NCBI GenBank assembly: GCA_030587365.1
Contig: JAUQZE010000003.1
Coordinates: forward strand, 277,636 to 341,635
DNA: 64,000 nt
Reading direction: 5' to 3'
DNA from: Candidatus Freyarchaeota archaeon
Lineage (GTDB): Archaea; Asgardarchaeota; Jordiarchaeia; Jordiarchaeales; Jordiarchaeaceae
The position numbers and the translations under genes were made by a program. Under the pieces are notes generated by a model. It did no database searches. It saw only the letters and a program-made list of their open reading frames with translations, and was not told the DNA's origin. Each line of letters starts with the position of its first letter. Position 1 is the stretch's first letter. Below are positions 28,239-37,228 of this stretch, piece by piece.

Positions 28239-28754
28239 ATGAGGAGTATGTCGAATATTACTGTTTCAACAGTTTTGTGGTTGGTTTTGTTGGCTGCCGT
28301 TTTCCATATTTTGGAAGAATATTTTACAGGCTTTATGGATTGGATGAAAAAGTATAGCCCTAAAGGTTTTATGGATTTGAAAAATTTTAGCCCAAGGGGT
28401 GCTGCATTATTTTTCATTATAGTTAATTTTCTCTTCATCGTTCTTTGTGTTCTCGCAGCTATTGTGAACCAAGCAATTCCTTTTTTCAGCCTCTCAGTCG
28501 CATTTTTTCTAATCATAAATGCTTTGCTACATGTCTCTGGAATGATTAGATTTAGGAGGTATGCACCGGGGGTTGTTTCAGCAGTGTTTCTTTATATTCC
28601 AATATCTTTTTACGCTTATTACTTATACTTTGAAGCCGGAGCATTAACTTTGATTGACTTTACACTATCCGTTGTTCTTGCTTTAGTGTGGCAGGTAATA
28701 CCGCTTGCCTTCATACTGATAGGTAACCGACTTCAAAAAAAGCAGGATAAGTAA
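28239..28754 (+). CDS. HXXEE-type small membrane protein
   Basis: 171 aa with about five hydrophobic helices. The HILEEYFTGF motif in the first helix matches the HXXEE family (PF13787); a second His/Arg cluster is in LLHVSGMIRFRR. Function of the family is unknown. The frame is open further upstream, but ATG 28239 is chosen because the TATA-like stretch lies immediately before it; the ATG at 28248 is the alternative. Confidence 0.7.
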   Translation: MRSMSNITVSTVLWLVLLAAVFHILEEYFTGFMDWMKKYSPKGFMDLKNFSPRGAALFFIIVNFLFIVLCVLAAIVNQAIPFFSLSVAFFLIINALLHVSGMIRFRRYAPGVVSAVFLYIPISFYAYYLYFEAGALTLIDFTLSVVLALVWQVIPLAFILIGNRLQKKQDK

Positions 28755-28773
28755 CTATGCATTAGAGCGGTGA

Positions 28774-29108
28774 CTATACGTCGCATCCGCATTTCTTGTT
28801 CCTAAGAATCTCATTTTGCTCCTCAATAGAATCAACATATTCGCTTTGCGCATCATACCCAGTTGACAACTCAATTTCTAGGGGGCTGTTGTGCTTGTAT
28901 CCCCTTCTTTGCATCTCTTCAACAAGTTTTTCATGCTTCAAATCAAATAAAGGGCTTTGAGCTTACCCTTCCACCGAGAGGTTTCAGGATGATTAGAATA
29001 ACCTTTGCTATCCTGTGTCAATATCATCCATATGGCGTGAAGCTCCCTATGCTCACCCAGCAGATGATTACGACACAAATTTTCAGGTGGGATGTCCCAA
29101 ATTCGCAT
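28774..29108 (-). pseudogene. Frameshifted pyrimidine-dimer DNA glycosylase (Pyr_excise-type) gene
   Basis: Full-length gene broken by one frameshift. Minus-strand translation starts MRIWDIPPENLCRNHLLGEH, continues RELHAIWMILTQDSKGYSNH and WKGKLKALYLI, then hits a stop. In another frame it resumes LKHEKLVEEMQRRGYKHNSP, then LSTGYDAQSEYVDSIEEQNE and ends CGCDV. This is the small endonuclease V-like pyrimidine dimer glycosylase family (PF03013-like), a repair enzyme excising UV photoproducts. The frame break lies near 28942. It is either a recent pseudogene or a sequencing/assembly error. A second, more decayed copy is at 30300-30444. Confidence 0.8.
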
Positions 29109-29208
29109 AAAAATCACTTGGGAGAGACTTTCTGAAAGGGTAAGAGCAAAATTCGGGGCTTGTATGCTGTGGTTGTCTTCCCTACGAAGGAGGCTGGAAT
29201 GAGTTCGG

Positions 29209-30279
29209 TTATATCCATTTTTTTCTCTTGAAATAAATCAGCATTAATACTGCGAGGGCAAGCATAAAGAGCAAAACTATATGGTAACCCTCAGGCCACT
29301 CGATTTCGGGCATCCAACTAAAGTTCATGCCGTAAATACTTGCTATGAAAGTCAAGGGAATAAATATTGTGGCGATAACCGTTAAGACTTTCATTATTTC
29401 GTTCATTCTGTTGTTGATGCTTGAAAGGTAAGCGTCAACCATTTCGGAAAGCGTTTCTCGGAATATCTCTATTGTATCCATAATCTGAATCGTGTGGTCG
29501 TAAACATCTCTGAGGTATATACCCGTTGTTTTCTTAATTAACGGGTTTTCTGCTTTTTCCAGAACATTGATAATTTCCCTTATGGGCCAAACCGACCTGC
29601 GTAAAAATAGCAATTCTCTTTTTAATTTGTGGATGCCCCTTAGGGTTGCTGTGGTGGGATCTGTTACAAGTTCTTCGTCTATATCTCCTATTTGTTCCCC
29701 AAATTTTTCCGAGATTACGAAATAGCTGTCAACAATGGCATCGATCAAAGCGTAAGCGAGATAGTCGGGTCCCATTTTTCGGATACGCCCTTTCCCGTTT
29801 CTAATTCTTTCTCTGATGGGGTCAAAAACATCTCCTGTACGCTCTTGGAACGTGATAACGTAATTTGAATGAATAATCAAACTGACCTGTTCCGATTCTA
29901 TTTCCTTTCCCTTCGCATCGGGGTAAATCATTTTTAAAACGATAAAGAGATAATTTCCGAAATCTTCTATTTTTGGGCGTTGCTCGGTATTCATGATGTC
30001 TTCTAATAGGAGAGGATGTATGTCAAAGCATTTCCCAATTTTTTCTACAATATCCGCTTGGTGAACACCGTCTATGTTTATCCAGGTCACAGTAGGTGTA
30101 TTCTTGAAGGGAAAACACTCGTCAACCGTTTTTACTTCCTTCTCTATAACATGCGCCTCATCATAATCAATAACTGTAATTCTCACCTTGCCGGGCGGCT
30201 TTTTACCAATATGGACAAGTGTTCCCGGAGAAAGACCAACCATTTTTGATGATTTCCTAGGTAATCTGAGACTGGGCAT
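29209..30279 (-). CDS. corA: CorA-type magnesium/cobalt transporter
   Basis: 356 aa. A cytoplasmic alpha/beta funnel domain and a long helix are followed by two C-terminal membrane helices. The first pore helix is followed by the YGMNF signature, then the acidic loop PEIEWPEGYH and a last helix ending KRKKWI. Forms a homopentameric Mg2+/Co2+ channel. GGGGTGA precedes the ATG. It is flanked on both sides by decayed copies of the same glycosylase gene, so the locus has been rearranged around it. Confidence 0.93.
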   Translation of the reverse strand: MPSLRLPRKSSKMVGLSPGTLVHIGKKPPGKVRITVIDYDEAHVIEKEVKTVDECFPFKNTPTVTWINIDGVHQADIVEKIGKCFDIHPLLLEDIMNTEQRPKIEDFGNYLFIVLKMIYPDAKGKEIESEQVSLIIHSNYVITFQERTGDVFDPIRERIRNGKGRIRKMGPDYLAYALIDAIVDSYFVISEKFGEQIGDIDEELVTDPTTATLRGIHKLKRELLFLRRSVWPIREIINVLEKAENPLIKKTTGIYLRDVYDHTIQIMDTIEIFRETLSEMVDAYLSSINNRMNEIMKVLTVIATIFIPLTFIASIYGMNFSWMPEIEWPEGYHIVLLFMLALAVLMLIYFKRKKWI

Positions 30280-30299
30280 TAAGCTTCACCCCACACTGA

Positions 30300-30444
30300 T
30301 AACGCTTATAAAGTTTGCATATTCGCTTTGCACATCACCCCAGTTGATAACTCAATTTCAAGAGGGCAGTTATGCTTGTATCCCCCTTATCCTCATCTCT
30401 CCCATAAGCTTTTCGTGTCTTAAAAATAGTGATTTGAAATTACC
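30300..30444 (-). pseudogene. Decayed partial second copy of the pyrimidine-dimer glycosylase gene
   Basis: Minus-strand fragments read GNFKSLFLRHEKLMGEMRIRG-like sequence in one frame, GYKHNCPLEIELSTG in a second and DVQSEYAN in a third, matching the second half of the gene at 28774-29108 with two frameshifts and no N-terminal part. A relic on the other side of corA. Confidence 0.75.
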
Positions 30445-30476
30445 CTACCGACTAATACGATATTACAATACCTAAA

Positions 30477-30647
30477 CTAATTAATTTCATTTTCACAAGA
30501 AGCTGTGAATATGCTAATGCTGGCTTTCTTACATCCACAACTTGATTGGGCACAACAGTTCTCACCCACGCAGTCAACCACCACTTTTTGAGCCCGGATT
30601 CTGTCCCATTGATTGGCAACCTCGTCAAAGTAATCCTTACTGCTCAA
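30477..30647 (-). pseudogene. Internally deleted SAM methyltransferase remnant
   Basis: A 56-codon frame with a good ribosome site (AGGAGGAAGG) and TTG start. Its first 20 residues (SSKDYFDEVANQWDRIRA) look like the start, and its last 30 (DCVGENCCAQSSCGCKKAS and ISIF) like the Cys-rich end, of arsenite-methyltransferase-like enzymes. The whole catalytic middle is missing. Either a decayed gene or a tiny Cys-rich protein kept for metal binding. The CGENCC..C.C cluster is intact. Confidence 0.6.
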
Positions 30648-30954
30648 GTTACCTTCCTCCTAAAGCATTAATATGCAAGGAATAATTTATTCATAGCTGA
30701 AATTATTATCGACTATGTGTACATTTTGTACCACTATTTTTTCATTTTCTACACTCAAAAATCATTTCCCTGCAGTTACATATCGCGTCCTGATAGATAC
30801 TCATTAATAATTCGCCCAAACACAGCGCAATTCTCACCCAAATAATTTAACCAAGATAAATAGCTTAACCAAAATCCAGAAAACCCGCAGGCTTCAGCCA
30901 TGGGAGTGTCAATTCTAGTTAAGTTTATAAACTGATGTATTCTTTTAGAATACG
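30648..30954. other. Intergenic region with promoter
   Basis: 307 bases, AT-rich, no gene. Contains AAGTTTATAAACT at 30920-30932, a TATA element about 25 bases before the start of the next gene, so its transcript should be nearly leaderless. Confidence 0.45.
30920..30932 (+). promoter_or_regulatory. TATA box of the toxin-antitoxin operon
   Basis: AAGTTTATAAACT lies 23-35 bases before the GTG start at 30955. The element is itself palindromic (GTTTATAAAC), so a ribbon-helix-helix antitoxin dimer could bind over it; autoregulation is inference. Confidence 0.5.
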
Positions 30955-31269
30955 GTGAACAATTTGGCGTTTAAAGTTACCACCCTCAGGTTGCCTAATG
31001 AAACTGTCAAAGTGCTTGAAGATCTTGCAAAGATGCTTCAGAGGGAGAAATCCGATGTCATGAGGGAGGCTTTGCAGATAGGTGTTCGAGAGATGAAAAT
31101 ACGCTTGGCTCTAGATCTATATTCAGAGGGTAAGATTTCGTTTGGCAGAATGGTTGAGCTGACGAGTTTAGGATACAGAGAACTTTTCCTCGAACTTAAA
31201 CGGAGAAATGTCCCCCTTAGATACGGAGAAGAAAGATTCAGTGAAGAAGTCAAACAGCTGGTAGGCTAG
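30955..31269 (+). CDS. UPF0175-family antitoxin
   Basis: 104 aa. Ribbon-helix-helix-like start (VTTLRLPNETVKVLEDLAKM, then REKSDVMREALQIGVRE) followed by the UPF0175 part with KISFGRMVELTSLGY and RNVPLRY. Family members pair with DUF3368 PIN-domain toxins, as here. GTG start, near-leaderless. The stop codon is directly followed by the toxin's start codon. Confidence 0.85.
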   Translation: MNNLAFKVTTLRLPNETVKVLEDLAKMLQREKSDVMREALQIGVREMKIRLALDLYSEGKISFGRMVELTSLGYRELFLELKRRNVPLRYGEERFSEEVKQLVG

Positions 31270-31794
31270 TTGATAGCGCCCTCAGATGCTGGTCCGCTCA
31301 TATGGCTGGGAAAATGTGACCTTTTGCACTTGTTAAGAAAGTTATACAATGAGATAGCAGTTCCTGAAGCAGTTTACGAGGAGGCGGTAACACGCGGACT
31401 TGAAGAGGGCTTTGAGAACGCTCAAATAATCAAAAAAGCCTTTAAAGAAGGGTGGATAAGAGTTTATAAGGCGGATAAGCAATTCAAAGATGAGGTTAGA
31501 AGGGAGGAAACACGGCTCGGCATTAAGTTAGGTGAAGGAGAACGTGAAACTATAGCACTAGCCCTAGAGAAGAGAATTTCCATCTTCCTTACAAACGATG
31601 AAGACGCTTATCTGGTAGGAAAGATACTGGGCTTGGAGCCGAAGGGCGTTCTCTATGTGCTCTTGAGGGGCGTAAAGGATGGATACTTGAGCAAGGAAAA
31701 AGCGAAAGAATCCCTAAAACGGATTCTTGAAGAAGGCTTCTGGCTCTCACCAACCATCCTCCATAAATTTTATGAAACGCTAGACAGAATATAA
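31270..31794 (+). CDS. DUF3368 PIN-domain toxin (VapC-like ribonuclease)
   Basis: 174 aa. PIN-fold acidic residues are seen in SDAGPLIWLGK, in GEGERETIALA and in FLTNDEDAYLVGK, arranged as in DUF3368/VapC-like nucleases that cleave RNA. Starts at a TTG immediately after the antitoxin stop, so translation is coupled. Forms a toxin-antitoxin module with the upstream UPF0175 gene. Confidence 0.83.
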   Translation: MIAPSDAGPLIWLGKCDLLHLLRKLYNEIAVPEAVYEEAVTRGLEEGFENAQIIKKAFKEGWIRVYKADKQFKDEVRREETRLGIKLGEGERETIALALEKRISIFLTNDEDAYLVGKILGLEPKGVLYVLLRGVKDGYLSKEKAKESLKRILEEGFWLSPTILHKFYETLDRI

Positions 31795-31857
31795 TGCTCT
31801 TTCAAAAATCGAAAAATATTTTCCCAAGAGGAAGGCGACTTGCAAATATAACCATTT

Positions 31858-32565
31858 ATGAAGGTTATGAAAATGCAATACAATGATATTCTTAAAAGAC
31901 TAGAAACCTTGTCAAACCCTGAGGCAGTTGAGGGCATGGCGAAGTATGGGATAATTCCGGAGAAAACCTATGGTGTGTCAATACCAGAACTGAGAAAGAT
32001 TGCCAAAAAAACAGGAAAGAACCATGATCTCGCTCAACAGCTCTGGGCATCAAATACCCGTGAAACCCGGATACTCGCCAGCATGATGGAGGACCCCGAA
32101 ATGGTAACAGAGGAGCAGACGGACTCTTGGGTAAGGGAGTTTGACTACTGGGAGATTTGCGACCAGTGCATTATGAACCTCTTTAGGTGGACCAATTTCG
32201 CCTATCGAAAAGCGGTTGAATGGAGTTCAAAGGATGAAGAATTTGTCAAAAGAGCAGGATTTGTACTAATTGCTTGCTTAGCGGTTAGTGATAAGAAAGC
32301 TGGTGATGAACAGTTTGAGCGGTTTCTACCCATAATAAAGAGAGAGGCTGCCGACCGTAGAACTTACATCAAAAAAGCGGTTAATTGGGCACTAAGACAG
32401 ATCGGAAAACGAAACCCCGAATTGAATAAGAAAGCAATCAAAACAGCCAAAGAAATAGAAAAACTGGATTCAAAAAGTGCCAAGTGGATCGCTTCAGACG
32501 CACTCCGAGAACTAACCAGCGAAGCAATCCAAGAAAGGTTACAGAAACGAAAATTGGATGCTTAA
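31858..32565 (+). CDS. DNA alkylation repair protein (AlkD-like HEAT fold)
   Basis: 235 aa, PF08713 type. YGVSIPELRKIAK near the start, WVREFDYWEICDQCIMNLF with the Asp of the active region, and repeated helical pairs ending in KWIASDALRELTS. AlkD-like enzymes excise bulky or N3/N7-alkylated bases. ATG 31858 is the first of three in-frame ATGs within 16 bases; no strong ribosome site decides between them. Confidence 0.85.
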   Translation: MKVMKMQYNDILKRLETLSNPEAVEGMAKYGIIPEKTYGVSIPELRKIAKKTGKNHDLAQQLWASNTRETRILASMMEDPEMVTEEQTDSWVREFDYWEICDQCIMNLFRWTNFAYRKAVEWSSKDEEFVKRAGFVLIACLAVSDKKAGDEQFERFLPIIKREAADRRTYIKKAVNWALRQIGKRNPELNKKAIKTAKEIEKLDSKSAKWIASDALRELTSEAIQERLQKRKLDA

Positions 32566-32639
32566 CATTAATGCACACCCAATAACCGCCTTCCGCTTTC
32601 AAACACTTTCCTTTTCTTTTCTACTGGCTTCTTCCCAAC

Positions 32640-33467
32640 TCATGGATTTCCTGAGAGAAATCTTTGAATTGTGTTCTGAATATCAGATAGGCTGGCTAGG
32701 ATTGCTTCGGCGTCGAGTGGTTCTTGCTGCAATAATCCACCAGCACGCGAAAGGTATACCTGCAGACGCAGCAGATGCGGGGAAAGTTCTCCGCTTAATT
32801 CGGGATTTTCTAGATAAATCATCGCATGCATTAAATCAACACTGCCATAGCCGAGTTCCAAAAGCAGATTATCAAGTTCTGCAAGCCGCCCCATTACTTG
32901 CTCCCTATCCCCGGTAGTACGCAGTGCAATTCCAGCATCAGATAGTTTTTTGCTGATTTCTCCGAGCTTTTCATTTATAGAACCTGCGCCTAGGGATGAT
33001 TTGTTCCGGTAAGGAATTGCCTCTGGGGACGCAAGCCACCACTCAAAATAATGCGCTGTGCTGCAGAAGAACTTTTTATCTTCCCCCAATGGTTCCAGCG
33101 AGATCGTTCGCTCACACTGCTCACCACAAATGACGCACACTCCTGCTTCGTCTGTGTCTGGTCTAGTGTTTTGGTAATAGGGTATGCGAACGTACATGGC
33201 ATCGCCAGCTGGGGGAAGAATCTCTGGGGGAATTTTTAAATCTTCACTGAAGGGTTTTGAATCTAAATCAACATATGCCGGAGCCCAAATTGGGCCGCGA
33301 GGGGTCCGTAGTAAGAGGGGGTTTCTTCTCGGATGGTTGTTGCAGTAAGTCCAGTAAGGGATTTCGATTTTGAAATCTCGGATCTCACAGAAATGGTACT
33401 GTTCCCCGCTTGGACTCACTTTATTGAAGGGACATGTGCCACAACAATCGCTTCCACCATTCGGCAT
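32640..33467 (-). CDS. Cys-rich hypothetical protein
   Basis: 275 aa. N-terminus MPNGGSDCCGTCPFNK, then CEIRDFKIEIPYWTYCNNHP, and a middle CVICGEQCER zinc-ribbon-like pair followed by helices. The MPNGGSDCCGTCxFN start recurs in uncharacterised bacterial proteins. ATG 33467 is chosen because GGAGAG precedes it; the frame is open 72 bases further upstream without a site. Function unknown. Confidence 0.65.
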   Translation of the reverse strand: MPNGGSDCCGTCPFNKVSPSGEQYHFCEIRDFKIEIPYWTYCNNHPRRNPLLLRTPRGPIWAPAYVDLDSKPFSEDLKIPPEILPPAGDAMYVRIPYYQNTRPDTDEAGVCVICGEQCERTISLEPLGEDKKFFCSTAHYFEWWLASPEAIPYRNKSSLGAGSINEKLGEISKKLSDAGIALRTTGDREQVMGRLAELDNLLLELGYGSVDLMHAMIYLENPELSGELSPHLLRLQVYLSRAGGLLQQEPLDAEAILASLSDIQNTIQRFLSGNP

Positions 33468-33650
33468 AAGGGTTCTCTCCTTACCAGCGATAGAGTTAAA
33501 TGTTAGGCGACCGTTTAATCTCAAACTCAGCGACTCCACTCACCAGCATCGAGGTGATGAGAGTTCGCGTATCTTCCAATAATATGATAAAATGCGAATT
33601 TCATATAAATAAATTGGGTGATACCTTCCATAGAAAGAGGAGTGGCAAAA

Positions 33651-35297
33651 ATGAAGCGGGACGAACAAACAGAAATAGAAGTAGAAATTTATGGGAAAAT
33701 GCTTGTGGCACTGGACCACATTGAAGGATGCAAAGAATTTGCGGCCCTGATTCCTGAAGTGCGGACAAACCTGGTTTATGCAAAACCAAATCCCAAACGA
33801 CCAGAAGATGTTTTAGCAATTGAGGGACGCATAACGGTCATAAACGGTATGCCCCACGCCGCAGGAAAACCCAAGTTCGGCGCATCAAGCCACATGGCTA
33901 GACTCATAATAGAAATAAACAAGGTCGAACCCTTGATACGAGCCGGAATCAACTTCGTGTGCAATCCTACTCTTACAAAATGGTTGAAGGATTACTGCGG
34001 AAAAAAAGGATTGGTGTTCGGTGTGATTGACCGCACCAAGGAACCCGAGAAGGTTAAGGAGGTAGAGGGGGCGTCGATGCCTTGGAAGGTAAAAGAGGCT
34101 ATAAGGGCGGCAGGTGGCAGAGTGCCAGATGTTTTCTACGAGGCAGGCGCTGTAGGTAAAGAAGATCTTACAGTGCTCCTAGGAAAAGACCCGATTGAGG
34201 TTGCAAAAAGGGCATGTGAGATTGCTAGGCAGTATGCCAAGAGTGTTCAACCCAGACCCAAAGTGGGCAAGATAGACCTTGAGATTTTTACAAACTTCCT
34301 TCTGAAACGGCTCGGCAAAGAAGACGAAACAGTTATTGTGCCTCCCTTAACGGGCGTTGATTCAGCCGTTATTGAAATAGACAAAGAAAGGGTGCTCGTC
34401 ATTGCGGAAGACCCTATTTTCTCCATTCCCAAACAGCCGCTTGAAATGTTCGGCTGGTACACGGTTCACATAGGAGCGAGTGATGTCGCTGTAATGGGCG
34501 TGAAACCCAGATACATGCTGTACACGCTTCTCATGCCTCCCACGACCAGCCAGGAAGAATTTAAGACCATCGTAGACTCTATCCACAATACCGCAGTCGA
34601 GCTCGAAATAGCCATAGTCGGCGGACACACCGGATATTATCCCGGATTCGCCTCTCCCACCATCGGAGGAATAACAGTGTTCGCGATTACCGATAAAAAT
34701 GGCTACGTCACACCCGCCGGCGCGAAACCAGATGACGACATCATTCTGACAAAGGGACCCGCAATAGAGACCGCAGGAATACTATCTGTTCTACGAGAGG
34801 AAGAACTGCTTGAAAAATACCCCAAATCACTCGTTGAAAAAGCAAAAGCTCTCTGCAAACAAATGACCGTGGTAAAAGACTCCCTGACCGCAATGGAAGC
34901 AGGAGGCGTCACCGCAATGCACGACGCAACAGAGGGAGGCGTAATAGGAGGACTATTCGAAATAGCAAACGCGAGCCGAGCAGGCATGGAGATTGATGAA
35001 GCCTCCTTCGTATATCCTGAAGAGGTAAAGATGGTGTGCGAAGCATTCAAAATCGACCCCATAGCAGCAATCGCAGAAGGCTCACTCCTCATCACCGCGA
35101 AACCAACCCATTCCAAAGAAATAATCCGCAGACTAAAAAAGGCAAACATAAACTCGTCTATCATAGGAAAAGTTACAGACAAACCAAAAACAAGAATAAT
35201 TAAACGACTTGACGGAAGCGTAGTTCCCTTAGAAATACCCGAGCAAGACCCATTCTGGCCAGTCTTCTTCGAAGGCGTAGAAAGAGAGCAAACCTAA
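33651..35297 (+). CDS. ThiN (thiamine-phosphate synthase) - AIR-synthase/HypE-like fusion
   Basis: 548 aa. Residues ~15-210 match the ThiN domain (RTNLVYAKPNPKRPEDVLAI, KFGASSHMARLI, MPWKVKEAI and PDVFYEAGAVGKEDL). Residues ~230-540 match the PurM/HypE fold: GVDSAVIEIDKE, GASDVAVMGVKP, VGGHTGYYPG, ATEGGVIGGLFEIA and AEGSLLITA. ThiN condenses HMP-PP with thiazole phosphate; AIR-synthase-like domains use ATP on amide-like substrates. ATG 33651 preceded by AGAGGAG. Joining these domains suggests a step in thiamine salvage or a regulator, which is inference. Confidence 0.8.
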   Translation: MKRDEQTEIEVEIYGKMLVALDHIEGCKEFAALIPEVRTNLVYAKPNPKRPEDVLAIEGRITVINGMPHAAGKPKFGASSHMARLIIEINKVEPLIRAGINFVCNPTLTKWLKDYCGKKGLVFGVIDRTKEPEKVKEVEGASMPWKVKEAIRAAGGRVPDVFYEAGAVGKEDLTVLLGKDPIEVAKRACEIARQYAKSVQPRPKVGKIDLEIFTNFLLKRLGKEDETVIVPPLTGVDSAVIEIDKERVLVIAEDPIFSIPKQPLEMFGWYTVHIGASDVAVMGVKPRYMLYTLLMPPTTSQEEFKTIVDSIHNTAVELEIAIVGGHTGYYPGFASPTIGGITVFAITDKNGYVTPAGAKPDDDIILTKGPAIETAGILSVLREEELLEKYPKSLVEKAKALCKQMTVVKDSLTAMEAGGVTAMHDATEGGVIGGLFEIANASRAGMEIDEASFVYPEEVKMVCEAFKIDPIAAIAEGSLLITAKPTHSKEIIRRLKKANINSSIIGKVTDKPKTRIIKRLDGSVVPLEIPEQDPFWPVFFEGVEREQT

Positions 35298-35406
35298 GTT
35301 TGGAGAATTCCAAATAATATTTAATTAACTACCCATAGCATTTTTAGCATAAACATATTGGTTAATCTCAATTTCTCTTAACCTATCAAAAAGAGAGGAA
35401 GATATA

Positions 35407-36165
35407 ATGTTGGAAAAGAGTATTGAAGTAGAGATTAGAGATTTCCTCAATAGTGAAGGTATCCCAATCAAGGGGATAGCGGCAGTGTGTCGACTGTCCT
35501 CAGTGCCTGAAGATTTCTCTCCCCAAACCCTACTAGAGGATACGAAATCGATTATTTGTTACGGAATGCCCATACCAAAGGGAATCATCTACGCAAGTAA
35601 AAATGCATCGTCTTTATACTGGCGCTACTGCAACATGCTGTACAGGTCCCTTGACACAGCGTCCAACAAGCTTTGTTTAATTCTGGAGGAGAAAGGCTAT
35701 ACTACAGCGCCTATATACGGCTGTTATCCTTGGAAAATTGTGGGGCGTGAGTTTTGGGGGCTTCTACCTCTGGTTTACTGGGCGGAACAGGCGGGCTTAG
35801 GTAAACTCACTAAATGTGGCTTACTAGCCAATCCCAATTACGGCACGAGAGTTCTATTAGGGGGTGTGATTACCGCAGTGGATTTGGAGCCGACGGAAAA
35901 GATAAGTGGCGAAATATGCCCTCCCGATTGTTTCAACTGCATCAATGTCTGCCCCGCCAATGCCATAGGAAAAACGGGCAAAGTCGATCATAACTTATGT
36001 ATGCGTTACGCAAATTCTAATCCCCTCCTAGTACATCTACTCGCAGACCAATCTTTGAGAGAAAAAATCTCTTTTGAAACAATAATGAATACCGTTGGCG
36101 TTGACGACCACAGCAGCTACTCATGCTTCGAGTGCCTGAAAGCATGCCCACTGAATAAGAAATAG
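35407..36165 (+). CDS. QueG-like 4Fe-4S protein
   Basis: 252 aa with two cluster motifs near the C-terminus, CPPDCFNCINVCPANAIGK and SCFECLKACPLNKK, each able to ligate a 4Fe-4S cluster with the usual crossed Cys-Pro arrangement. The N-terminal half resembles the epoxyqueuosine-reductase-like (cobalamin-binding) domain only weakly. Probably an electron-transfer reductase of unknown substrate. GAGAGGAAG precedes the ATG. Confidence 0.72.
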   Translation: MLEKSIEVEIRDFLNSEGIPIKGIAAVCRLSSVPEDFSPQTLLEDTKSIICYGMPIPKGIIYASKNASSLYWRYCNMLYRSLDTASNKLCLILEEKGYTTAPIYGCYPWKIVGREFWGLLPLVYWAEQAGLGKLTKCGLLANPNYGTRVLLGGVITAVDLEPTEKISGEICPPDCFNCINVCPANAIGKTGKVDHNLCMRYANSNPLLVHLLADQSLREKISFETIMNTVGVDDHSSYSCFECLKACPLNKK

Positions 36166-36353
36166 ATTTTAAAATTAAGCTACTGATAGATGAGATAAAA
36201 CTTTTGATACGCCTTGCTTCACAGCGGATAAAAGAGAAATAGCCATATTTATTAGTTTCACCGAACTGATTTCAGACCTAAATGCAAAATAATAAAACGA
36301 TGTTAACCTAAACGTTATTTTAATTTATGTCTAAAACTTGGAGGTAAATAACC

Positions 36354-37136
36354 ATGGTCGAAACAGTAAAAGTCAGGAGAGAAAAAGAAGTAGCCATAGT
36401 ATTGTTAAACCGTCCAGAAAAATTCAACGCATTTGACCTGGACATGATTGAACAACTTGCAAACCACTTAATCTCCCTCGCAACAGATAACAAGGTACGG
36501 GCAGTGGTGATATCCAGTGAAGGTAAAGCCTTCTGTGCTGGCGGCGATTTGAAGTGGATATTAGACTATCCACAGGGAGCCCCCTCAGGCTTTCACGAAC
36601 TGGCTGCCCGATTCCACCAAGCCGTACTGGAGATTCGCCGGATGAAGAAGCCAGTCATAGCGGCGATTAATGGAATAGCGGCCGGCGGTGGATTCTCACT
36701 AGTGTTGGCCTGCGACTTTCGAGTAATGGCCCGATCCGCCGCCCTGAGACAAGCGTACACCTCTTCGGGTCTATGCGTTAATGGCGGAGGATCGTTCACC
36801 CTCCCAAGACTCGTGGGTTTAGCCCGCTCCCTAGAAATCGTTGCGTTTGACAAGCCAATCTCATCCGAACAAGCCCTCGTCTGGGGACTGGCAACAAAAG
36901 TCGTAGACGATGGACATGCACTAGAGGAAGCCATAAACATGGCCCATGAACTGGCAAAAGGCTCAATCAACGCCTTCGGAATAACAAAGCAGCTCCTCAC
37001 AGACTCGTTTAACACACCATTCGAAACACAAATAGAACGAGAACGGGAAGAAATTAGCAGCTGCGGAGCGCATCCCGACGGTAAGGAAGGAATGCAAGCA
37101 TTCGCAGAGAAGCGCAAACCAGTGTTTAAGAGCTAG
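36354..37136 (+). CDS. Enoyl-CoA hydratase/isomerase family protein
   Basis: 260 aa crotonase-fold enzyme. Oxyanion-hole segments are AFCAGGDLKWIL and GIAAGGGFSLVLACDFR; the N-terminal LNRPEKFNAFDLDM is typical. The catalytic Glu pair of classical hydratases is not obvious (the relevant segment reads SSGLCVNGGGSFTLPR), so isomerase or another crotonase reaction is possible. GGAGGT lies before the ATG. Confidence 0.87.
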   Translation: MVETVKVRREKEVAIVLLNRPEKFNAFDLDMIEQLANHLISLATDNKVRAVVISSEGKAFCAGGDLKWILDYPQGAPSGFHELAARFHQAVLEIRRMKKPVIAAINGIAAGGGFSLVLACDFRVMARSAALRQAYTSSGLCVNGGGSFTLPRLVGLARSLEIVAFDKPISSEQALVWGLATKVVDDGHALEEAINMAHELAKGSINAFGITKQLLTDSFNTPFETQIEREREEISSCGAHPDGKEGMQAFAEKRKPVFKS

Positions 37137-37228
37137 AGCTTCTAGAACGCCCAACGTTAGCTGATGGAATTCGGCAGGATAATGCCTTTGCTTATGGGAA
37201 GGGTTTTGGGAGAACAAGGGGGAATCTC

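Noticed and set aside
28863..29135. Plus-strand 90-codon ORF before corA
   Set aside because: It is antisense to the frameshifted glycosylase gene, which explains the sequence better.
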